Notes under the pieces: model-generated | The model's input: only the letters and a program-made list of their open reading frames with translations | The model's database searches: none | What the model was told of the DNA's origin: nothing | Shown here: positions 1 to 6,979 of the stretch, one piece after another | Numbering within the stretch: the first letter of the stretch is position 1 | Layout: every line of letters starts with the position of its first letter | Made by a program: the position numbers and the translations under genes | NCBI RefSeq assembly: GCF_013523165.1 | Contig: NZ_JAAMQI010000002.1 | Coordinates: 62,001 to 126,000 of the forward strand | Source: Pseudomonas entomophila | GTDB taxonomy: Bacteria; Pseudomonadota; Gammaproteobacteria; Pseudomonadales; Pseudomonadaceae | Length of the DNA: 64,000 bases | Direction: 5' to 3'

Positions 1-1391
1 GAGGCTACTTGCAACGCCTGCAGGTCGTGCAGAACTGGAGCGCCGTGGGCGCGGGCTGTCTGATGGTCCGCAAGACGGTCTTCGATGAACTGGGTGGGTT
101 GAGCGCGCAACCGCTGGCACTGGGGCTGGCCGAGGTCGATCTGTGTCTGCGCGCTGGCCAGCTCGGCTACCTGGTCGTCGGCACGCCGCACGCCAGGTTG
201 CTCAAGACGCCCTCGAACCCATCAGGTGTGCCAGGCGTCGATCCTGACCAGTGGCAGATGCAGCAACAGGCGTTCTGCAAGCGTTGGCTGCCCAAGGTGG
301 CACGCGACCCGGCTTACAGCCCGAGCCTGAGTCTGAACAGTGCGGACTTCAGCCTCGAACCCAGCCTTCGAGGGAGTTGGAACCCCTTGTGTGCGCGTGC
401 GCTGCCGGCGGTGCTGGGTTTGCCCGTGAACGACTCGGCCGTCGGACATTATCGGGTTGATCAGCCATTTCGCCAGCTGGAGGCGGCAGGCCGCGTGGTT
501 GGCCGGGTGGTCTACGAATCGCCCAGCATCGTGCAGCTGGCGCGCATGGATCCGGACGTGATCGTATTCCAACTGCGCCATTCCGAGGACTCGGTCCGTG
601 ACATCGAGCGCATCGCCCGCTTCTCTGGCGCGCGGCGCATCTTCGAAATCGACGACTACGTGATCCAGGCATCCACCAAGAATACCCATGCGCGCAACAA
701 ACCGGCCGACACCGAGCAACAATTGCGTCGTGGCATCGGGCTGTGTGACCGCGTCGTGGTCACGACGCATGCGCTGGCCCAGCGACTTGCGGACATGCAC
801 ACTGACATTCGTGTGGTGCCAAATATGCTGGCGCCGCACCTGTGGACCACGCTGGCACCCAGCCGGCGGGGCACCTCGCCCAAACCCAGGGTAGGCTGGG
901 GGGGCGGGACCAGCCATAGCGGCGATCTGGAGATCATCGCCGAGGTGGTGCGTGCCTTGGCCGACGAAGTGCACTGGGTGTTCTTTGGCATGTGCCCGGA
1001 TGACCTCAAACCCTATATCCACGAATATCATCCGGGTGTCGCGCTGAATGCATATCCGGCCAAGCTGGCCAGCCTGGACCTGGACCTGGCGCTGGCACCG
1101 CTCGAGTTCCACGTGTTCAACGACTGTAAGAGCAATCTGCGTCTGCTGGAGTACGGTGCCTGCGGGTACCCAGTGGTCTGCACCGACACCGAGGCGTATC
1201 GCGGCTACTTGCCCTGCACGCGGGTGTATACCAACAGCACCGAAGAATGGCTGCAGGCGATCCGTCAGCATCTGGCCGACCCCGTCGCCAGCCAGCGCAT
1301 GGGCGAGGCGCTGCGCGAGGCGGTGATGCGCGATTTCGTTCTGCACGGTGACAACCTGCGCCAATGGGAGTGGGGGTGGTTGGCGCCCTAG
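1..1391 (+). CDS. Glycosyltransferase, C-terminal part (5' end outside window)
   Basis: The frame is open from base 3 and ends at a TAG, so the gene begins before the window. The first 60 or so residues are the end of a GT2-like module: GCLMVR, then GG, then a segment like the end of the 972-aa glycosyltransferase at 6980-9898. The rest is a GT-B/GT4-type domain with VGWGGGTSHSGD and a C-terminal donor-site-like stretch around NLRLLEYGACGYPVV. Gene position next to flagellin and a CDP-sugar pathway suggests it glycosylates flagellin. The acceptor and sugar are inference. It was probably once, or still is, a multi-module enzyme like its neighbour. Confidence 0.8.
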   Translation, partial: GYLQRLQVVQNWSAVGAGCLMVRKTVFDELGGLSAQPLALGLAEVDLCLRAGQLGYLVVGTPHARLLKTPSNPSGVPGVDPDQWQMQQQAFCKRWLPKVARDPAYSPSLSLNSADFSLEPSLRGSWNPLCARALPAVLGLPVNDSAVGHYRVDQPFRQLEAAGRVVGRVVYESPSIVQLARMDPDVIVFQLRHSEDSVRDIERIARFSGARRIFEIDDYVIQASTKNTHARNKPADTEQQLRRGIGLCDRVVVTTHALAQRLADMHTDIRVVPNMLAPHLWTTLAPSRRGTSPKPRVGWGGGTSHSGDLEIIAEVVRALADEVHWVFFGMCPDDLKPYIHEYHPGVALNAYPAKLASLDLDLALAPLEFHVFNDCKSNLRLLEYGACGYPVVCTDTEAYRGYLPCTRVYTNSTEEWLQAIRQHLADPVASQRMGEALREAVMRDFVLHGDNLRQWEWGWLAP

Positions 1392-1588
1392 CCCCATGCT
1401 GCAAGCGCACAACAGTGCGGTCAGTCACCGGTCGCCAGGATGTCGACGCGGCGCTGACGCACTGACGGGCAACGTGCAGCCCGTGACCTTCCTCCCAGAT
1501 TGGCGCGCTTCCTGCAATGCACCTCCGATATCGCCATAAATCCTTCACCTGTGCACGGTGCAGGTGGGGTCGACAGACGAGGAACTCG

Positions 1589-2362
1589 ATGAAGGCAGTC
1601 ATTCTGGCAGGTGGGCTGGGCACGCGTATCAGCGAGGAATCGCACCTCAAGCCCAAGCCGATGATCGAAATCGGCGGCAAGCCAATTCTTTGGCACATCA
1701 TGAAGCAGTACTCAGCCCACGGCATTCACGACTTCGTGATCTGCCTGGGCTACAAGGGGTATGCGATCAAGGACTTCTTCGCCAACTACTTCCTGCACAC
1801 CTCCGACGTGACCTTCGACATGCGCGCCAACCGCATGGACGTGCACCAGAACTACAGCGAGCCCTGGCGCGTGACGCTGGTCGACACCGGCGAGGAAACC
1901 ATGACCGGCGGCCGTCTGCGCCGTGCCGCACGCTACCTCGAAGGTGAGGAGGCGTTCTGCTTCACCTACGGCGACGGTGTCTCGGACCTGGACATCGGCC
2001 AGCTCGTCGCCTTCCACCGCGCCCATGGCAAGCATGCCACCGTGACCGCCGTGCAGCCGCCCGGTCGCTATGGCGCCTTGCAGTGCGAGGGCGATCGGGT
2101 CCTGGGCTTCAGCGAAAAACCACGCGGCGATGGGGGCTGGATCAACGGTGGCTTCTTCGTGCTGTCGCCGGCGGTGCTGCCGTACATCGACGGTGACGCC
2201 ACCTCCTGGGAGGCCGAGCCCATCACGCAACTGGCGCAAGAAGGCCAGCTGCAGGCCTTCACCCACGAGGGCTTCTGGCATCCGATGGACACCCTGCGTG
2301 ACAAGAACTACCTGGAACAGCTCTGGGCGAACGGGGAGGCCCCATGGAAACAGTGGACCTGA
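1589..2362 (+). CDS. rfbF: Glucose-1-phosphate cytidylyltransferase
   Basis: Makes CDP-glucose from CTP and glucose 1-phosphate, the entry step to CDP-deoxysugars. The 257-aa product begins [13 protein letters not shown], the nucleotidyltransferase signature, followed by SHLKPKPM and a conserved YGDGVSDLD. The ATG at 1589 is chosen because the signature starts there and an AGGAA-type ribosome site (GAGGAACTC) precedes it; an upstream extension has no family similarity. The 3' end overlaps the next gene by 19 nt, so translation is likely coupled. Length is normal for RfbF. Assignment is secure; the use of the sugar on flagellin is inferred from the neighbours. Confidence 0.95.
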   Translation: MKAVILAGGLGTRISEESHLKPKPMIEIGGKPILWHIMKQYSAHGIHDFVICLGYKGYAIKDFFANYFLHTSDVTFDMRANRMDVHQNYSEPWRVTLVDTGEETMTGGRLRRAARYLEGEEAFCFTYGDGVSDLDIGQLVAFHRAHGKHATVTAVQPPGRYGALQCEGDRVLGFSEKPRGDGGWINGGFFVLSPAVLPYIDGDATSWEAEPITQLAQEGQLQAFTHEGFWHPMDTLRDKNYLEQLWANGEAPWKQWT

Positions 2363-3426
2363 ACCCAGGCTTCTGGGCCGGCAAGCGCGTGCTGGTGACC
2401 GGCCATACCGGTTTCAAGGGCAGTTGGCTGGTGCTGTGGCTGCAGCAGATGGGCGCCGAGGTGATCGGGTTCGCCCAGGACCCGTCCACCGAGCCGAACC
2501 TGTTCACGCTGGCACGGGTCGGGGAGGGGATCGACGACCGACGCGGCGATGTGCGTGACCTGGGCGCGGTGATGAACGTGCTGCTCGAGGCTCAGCCGCA
2601 GATCGTCCTGCACCTGGCAGCCCAGCCGTTGGTGCGCGAGGGTTACCGCGACCCGTTGGGCACCTATTCCACCAACGTCATGGGCACGTTGAACCTGCTC
2701 GAGGCGATTCGCCAGATCGGCGGCGTGCGCGCCTGTGTGGTGGTCACCACCGACAAGGTCTACGCCAACCAGGAATGGCCGTGGCCGTACCGGGAGAACG
2801 AAGCCCTCGGCGGGCATGACCCCTACAGCAGCAGCAAGGCCTGCTGCGAACTGCTGGTGCAGTCCTACAAGTCGTCGTTCTTCCCGGCCGCCGAGCACGC
2901 CGCCCATGGCCTGTGCCTGGCCACGGCGCGGGCCGGCAACGTGGTCGGGGGTGGCGATTTCTCCCCGGAACGGTTGATCCCGGACGTGCTCAAGGCCTGG
3001 ACCGAAGGCCGTCCCGTGACCTTGCGCTACCCGCAGGCGGTACGCCCCTGGCAACACGTGCTCGAACCGCTGGCCGGCTACCTGCACCTGGCGCAGGCGC
3101 TGTACGAGCGCGGCCCGGCGTTCGAAGGGGCCTGGAACTTTGGCCCTGGCGAGGACGATGCGCGCAGCGTCGGCGAAGTCGTGCAGCTGTTGGCCTCGCA
3201 GTGCCCCCAGGCCGCCGGGGTCGAGCTGCGCCAGAGTGAACTGCACGAGGCAGGCCTGCTGCGGCTGGACAGCTCGCGGGCGCGCCAGGCGCTGGGCTGG
3301 CAGCCACGCTGGTCGCTGTCCGAGTGCCTCGACCATACCCTGGCCTGGCACCAGGGCTGGCAGCAGGGGCTGGACATGCGCGCCGTGTGCCTGACCCAGC
3401 TGCATCACTACAAGGAGTCGTTGTGA
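2344..3426 (+). CDS. rfbG: CDP-glucose 4,6-dehydratase
   Basis: Converts CDP-glucose to CDP-4-keto-6-deoxyglucose with tightly bound NAD. The 360-aa protein is an extended SDR: the Rossmann motif [10 protein letters not shown] is at about residues 20-29 and the catalytic YSSSK lies in [12 protein letters not shown] near residue 160. TTDKVY marks the conserved Thr/Asp/Lys region of sugar dehydratases. It overlaps rfbF at its start and the next gene by 4 nt at its end (GTGA). No rfbH-type 3-dehydrase follows, so the pathway does not lead to 3,6-dideoxyhexoses here. Confidence 0.95.
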   Translation: METVDLNPGFWAGKRVLVTGHTGFKGSWLVLWLQQMGAEVIGFAQDPSTEPNLFTLARVGEGIDDRRGDVRDLGAVMNVLLEAQPQIVLHLAAQPLVREGYRDPLGTYSTNVMGTLNLLEAIRQIGGVRACVVVTTDKVYANQEWPWPYRENEALGGHDPYSSSKACCELLVQSYKSSFFPAAEHAAHGLCLATARAGNVVGGGDFSPERLIPDVLKAWTEGRPVTLRYPQAVRPWQHVLEPLAGYLHLAQALYERGPAFEGAWNFGPGEDDARSVGEVVQLLASQCPQAAGVELRQSELHEAGLLRLDSSRARQALGWQPRWSLSECLDHTLAWHQGWQQGLDMRAVCLTQLHHYKESL

Positions 3427-3983
3427 GCCAATACCGCCTGATCCCTCTGCCGCTCGAAGGCCTGGCCCGGGTCGAGCATCGCCGGCACGACGATGCACGC
3501 GGCGCCTTCGCGCGGCTGTACTGCGAGGACAGCCTGCAGACACAGGGCGTGCCGTTCCACGTCCGCCAGATCAACCGCTCGCTGACCCGGCAGTGTGGCA
3601 GCGTGCGCGGCCTGCATTACCAGACCGGCCTGCCGGCCGAAAGCAAGTACATCACCTGCGTGCGTGGTGCCGTCTGGGACGTGGTGGTCGACCTGCGCCG
3701 GGGCTCGCCGACGTTCCTGCGCTGGCATGCCGAGCGGCTGACGGCCGATGGCGGTTTCAGCCTGCTGGTGCCGCCCGGGTTCGCCCATGGTTTCCAGACC
3801 CTGAGCGACGACAGCGAGCTGCTGTACCTGCACAGCGCCGACCATGCGCCGGACCGCGAGGGCGGACTGGCCCATGACGACCCGCGCCTGGCGATCGACT
3901 GGCCCCTGCCGGTGATCAACCTGTCGCTTCGCGACCAGCAGCATGCCTGGATCGATGACTCTTTCAGCGGACTGAACCCATGA
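3423..3983 (+). CDS. RmlC-type dTDP/CDP-4-keto-6-deoxysugar epimerase
   Basis: 186-aa cupin of the RmlC (dTDP-4-dehydrorhamnose 3,5-epimerase) family. The family His base is in RGLHYQ at about residue 62 and the VPPGFAHGF segment is present. GTG at 3423 overlaps the rfbG stop (GTGA) and gives the normal family length, whereas a longer frame reaching back to 3324 has no family similarity. The region that usually holds the catalytic Tyr pair reads ADHAPDRE, so the acid Tyr seems replaced by His. That may mean it epimerises one carbon only. The substrate is inferred to be the RfbG product; the regiochemistry cannot be read from sequence. Confidence 0.85.
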   Translation: MSQYRLIPLPLEGLARVEHRRHDDARGAFARLYCEDSLQTQGVPFHVRQINRSLTRQCGSVRGLHYQTGLPAESKYITCVRGAVWDVVVDLRRGSPTFLRWHAERLTADGGFSLLVPPGFAHGFQTLSDDSELLYLHSADHAPDREGGLAHDDPRLAIDWPLPVINLSLRDQQHAWIDDSFSGLNP

Positions 3984-5221
3984 CGCCTGCCTCCCATACT
4001 TGCCGCGCCTGCGCCAGCCCCTTGCAGCTGCCCCTGATCGACCTGGGCACCTCGCCACCGTCGAATGCCTACCTGCGCCCCGAGCAGCTGTCGCAGCCCG
4101 AGGTCTGGCTGCCGTTGAAGGTCTGGGTCTGCGAACGCTGCTGGCTGGTGCAGGCCGAAGCCCACCAGCAGGCCGACCAGCTGTTCGACGCCGATTATGC
4201 CTACTTCAGCAGTTACTCGCGGTCGTGGCTGGCGCATGCCGAGACCTACGTGGCCGACATGGTCGAGCGCTTCGCGCTCACCGCCGACAGCCGTGTGGTC
4301 GAGATCGCCGCCAACGATGGCTACCTGTTGCAGTTCGTGGCCCAGCGCGGCATCCCTTGCCTGGGCATCGAGCCGACGCGCAGCACCGCTGCAGCGGCGC
4401 GCGCCCGCGGCCTGGCCATCCGCGAGGACTTCTTCGGCACGACATTGGCCGAGGCGCTGACGGCCGAGGGCTGGCAGGCCGACCTGATGGTCGCCAACAA
4501 CGTGCTGGCCCACGTGCCCGACATCAATGATTTTCTCGAGGGCTTCGCGCGCCTGCTCAAGCCCGGTGGCGTGGTCACCTTCGAGTTTCCACAATTGCTG
4601 ACGCTGATCGCTGGCCGCCAGTTCGACACCCTCTACCACGAGCACTACTCCTACCTGTCGCTCACCACCGTGGACCTGCTCTGCCAGCGCAACGGCCTGC
4701 AGGTCTTCGACGTGCAACCGCTCACGACCCATGGCGGCTCGCTGCGGGTTTTCGTCCAGCGCCACGCGACGGGTGAACAGGCCGTCAGCCCGGCGGTGGG
4801 CGCGGCGTTGTCCGCCGAGCGCGAAGCCGGTGTGCTCACCCCGGCGTTCTACGCGACGCTGGCGCCGGCGGCCCAGGCCATCAAGCTGCAACTGCTGGAC
4901 TTTCTGCTCGAGGCCAAGGCGCAGGGCAAGCGCGTGGTGGGTTACGGTGCGGCGGCCAAGGGCAATACCTTGCTCAACTATGCCGGTGTGCGCAGCGACC
5001 TGCTGGCCTGGGTCGCCGATGCCAGCCCGCACAAGCAGGGCAAGTACCTGCCGGGCAGCCGCATCCCCATCGTCGCGCCCGAGCGCATCGCCCAGGAGCG
5101 CCCTGACTACGTGCTGGTGCTGCCATGGAACCTGCTGCCGGAGGTCCAGGCCGAACAGGCCGGCATCGCCGAGTGGGGAGGGCGGCTGGTCGTCGCCGTG
5201 CCCGAGTTGACGGTCCTGTGA
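3980..5221 (+). CDS. NDP-hexose C-methyltransferase
   Basis: 413-aa SAM-dependent sugar C-methyltransferase of the TylC3/NovU type. Four N-terminal cysteines in two CxxC pairs (CRAC and CERC) form the zinc-binding module. The Rossmann SAM site is EIAANDGYLL, the YHEHYSY motif holds the candidate catalytic His, and the C-terminal module has VVGYGAAAKGN. It should methylate a keto-sugar carbon next to the C4 keto group. The start overlaps the epimerase stop (ATGA). Together with the epimerase before it and the SDR after it, it reproduces the NovW-NovU-NovS logic, but on a CDP sugar. C3 versus C5 methylation is unresolved. Confidence 0.88.
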   Translation: MTPASHTCRACASPLQLPLIDLGTSPPSNAYLRPEQLSQPEVWLPLKVWVCERCWLVQAEAHQQADQLFDADYAYFSSYSRSWLAHAETYVADMVERFALTADSRVVEIAANDGYLLQFVAQRGIPCLGIEPTRSTAAAARARGLAIREDFFGTTLAEALTAEGWQADLMVANNVLAHVPDINDFLEGFARLLKPGGVVTFEFPQLLTLIAGRQFDTLYHEHYSYLSLTTVDLLCQRNGLQVFDVQPLTTHGGSLRVFVQRHATGEQAVSPAVGAALSAEREAGVLTPAFYATLAPAAQAIKLQLLDFLLEAKAQGKRVVGYGAAAKGNTLLNYAGVRSDLLAWVADASPHKQGKYLPGSRIPIVAPERIAQERPDYVLVLPWNLLPEVQAEQAGIAEWGGRLVVAVPELTVL

Positions 5222-6096
5222 GCGCGCCGGTCGTACTGGTCACCGGCGCCACCGGTTTCGTCGGCCGCCATCTGGTCGGTGAACTGCTGACGCGCGGCAT
5301 GACCGTCCGTGCACTGGCGCGGGACAGCGTGCGCGCCAGCACGCTGCCGTGGTTCGGGCAGGTGTCGTTCATCGCCGCCGACCTGCACGAGGCCACCGCC
5401 GAACAGGTCGCCACCTGGTGCGAGGGCGTGGACGTGCTGGCGCACCTGGCGTGGCCCGGCCTGCCCGATTATCAGGCGCTGTTCCACCTGGAGCAGAACC
5501 TGAGCGCCGATTACCGCTTCATCAAGCAGGCCGTGCTGGCGGGTGTGCCGCAAGTGCTGGTGACCGGGACCTGCTACGAATACGGTGACCAGAGCGGCCC
5601 GCTGGACGAACGGTGTCCCGCCCGCCCGCAGACGGCCTACGGGCTGGCCAAACACAGCCTGCATCAGTTCCTGCAGGCGTTGCAGCGCCACCATCCGTTC
5701 GTCCTGCAATGGGCGCGCCTGTTCTACCTGCATGGCGAAGGGCAGAACCCCAACAGCCTGCTGGCGGCCCTGGACCGCGCCATCGATCAAGGCGCCGCCG
5801 TGTTCGACATGTCCGGCGGCGAGCAGCTGCGCGACTTCCAGCCGATCACGGCCCTGGCGCGCCAGCTGGCCTCGGTGATCGCGCAGCGCGCGTTCGACGG
5901 CACCGTCAACTGTGCCAGCGGCCAGCCGATGGCCGTGCGCACGCTGGTGGAGCGGCACCTGGCCGCGCGCGGGGCGACGCTGTCGCTCAACCTGGGGCAT
6001 TACCCCTACCCACGGCACGAACCCATGGCCTTCTGGGCGGTGACCGAGGTGCTCGACCGGCTGCTTGTGGCCCAGGGCACCGGCCATGCGGCCTGA
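5218..6096 (+). CDS. NAD(P)-dependent SDR epimerase/4-ketoreductase
   Basis: 292-aa extended SDR. The cofactor motif TGATGFVG is at residues 9-16 and the catalytic YGLAK is near residue 143. The GTG start at 5218 overlaps the methyltransferase stop (GTGA), matching the tight coupling of the whole pathway. As the last enzyme of the set it most likely reduces the C4 keto group of the methylated CDP sugar. An epimerase role is the alternative. This is the last of five overlapping genes; the next gene begins 115 nt later. Confidence 0.85.
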   Translation: MSAPVVLVTGATGFVGRHLVGELLTRGMTVRALARDSVRASTLPWFGQVSFIAADLHEATAEQVATWCEGVDVLAHLAWPGLPDYQALFHLEQNLSADYRFIKQAVLAGVPQVLVTGTCYEYGDQSGPLDERCPARPQTAYGLAKHSLHQFLQALQRHHPFVLQWARLFYLHGEGQNPNSLLAALDRAIDQGAAVFDMSGGEQLRDFQPITALARQLASVIAQRAFDGTVNCASGQPMAVRTLVERHLAARGATLSLNLGHYPYPRHEPMAFWAVTEVLDRLLVAQGTGHAA

Positions 6097-6210
6097 ACCC
6101 TGCCGAGCAGGGGCGCCTGCCTTTTTCGACACGTGCGCGGCCCTGTTGGTCGCCACGGTGTGGTGTGTTTCGCGGCCGACGCCGCGCCTCGATGATTTTT
6201 GGAGACGTTC

Positions 6211-6948
6211 ATGAGCGACAAGACCCCCCAGCAGATCTTTGCCGAAGAGTGCGCGATGCAGATCGCCGAGCAAGGGCAGAGCCAGACGCTCAAGCAGCTG
6301 GCGCGCGATTTCTACGACGAGTCGGCCAAGCACAAGTACACCTACCACTTCTCCTGGATGGGGCGACCGATCATCCAGTTGCCGCAAGACATGATCGCCA
6401 TGCAGGAGCTGGTCTGGCGCATCCAGCCTGACCTGATCATCGAGTGCGGCGTCGCCCATGGCGGCTCGATCGTCTACTACGCCTCGCTGTTGCAGCTGCT
6501 GGGGCATGGAGAGGTGCTGGGCATCGACGTGGACATCCGCGCGCACAACCGCCACGCCATCGAAAGCCATCCCATGGCCCATCGCATCACCCTGTTCGAA
6601 GGCTCGAGCATCGACCTCGACATGGTCGAGCGGGTCCGCGCCCATGCCCAGGGCAAGCGGGTCATGGTCGTGCTCGACTCCAACCACACCCACGCCCATG
6701 TGCTTGAGGAGCTGCGTCATTACGCGCCGCTGGTGTCGGTGGACGGCTACTGCGTGGTCATGGACACGGTGGTCGAGGACATGCCGGCCGATGCCTTCCC
6801 CGATCGTCCCTGGGGCCCTGGCGACAACCCGAAGACCGCGGTCTGGGCCTTCCTCGAGGAAAACGACGATTTCCAGATCGACCAGTCGGTGCAGGACAAG
6901 CTGCTGTTGACCGTCGCCTCGGACGGCTACCTGCGTCGCGTTCGCTGA
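6211..6948 (+). CDS. CmcI/cephalosporin hydroxylase-family methyltransferase-like protein
   Basis: 245-aa protein of the CmcI-like Rossmann family. The SAM-type site is LIIECGVAHGGSIVYYA (about residues 76-92), followed by VLGIDVDIR and an acidic VLDSNHTH. Despite the family name, members in O-antigen and flagellar loci are usually thought to be sugar O-methyltransferases. The ATG at 6211 has GGAG 8 nt upstream; a TTG at 6199 without such a site was passed over. It lies in its own short transcription interval after the CDP-sugar genes, and a role in methylating the flagellin glycan is inference. Confidence 0.8.
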   Translation: MSDKTPQQIFAEECAMQIAEQGQSQTLKQLARDFYDESAKHKYTYHFSWMGRPIIQLPQDMIAMQELVWRIQPDLIIECGVAHGGSIVYYASLLQLLGHGEVLGIDVDIRAHNRHAIESHPMAHRITLFEGSSIDLDMVERVRAHAQGKRVMVVLDSNHTHAHVLEELRHYAPLVSVDGYCVVMDTVVEDMPADAFPDRPWGPGDNPKTAVWAFLEENDDFQIDQSVQDKLLLTVASDGYLRRVR

Positions 6949-6979
6949 CCTTTCCTTACCCGTCGCGCAGGAGCGTACC

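Noticed and set aside
1392..1588. Possible small gene or promoter between the edge glycosyltransferase and rfbF
   Set aside because: Short frames here look random, and I find neither a sigma-28, a sigma-54 nor a convincing sigma-70 site.
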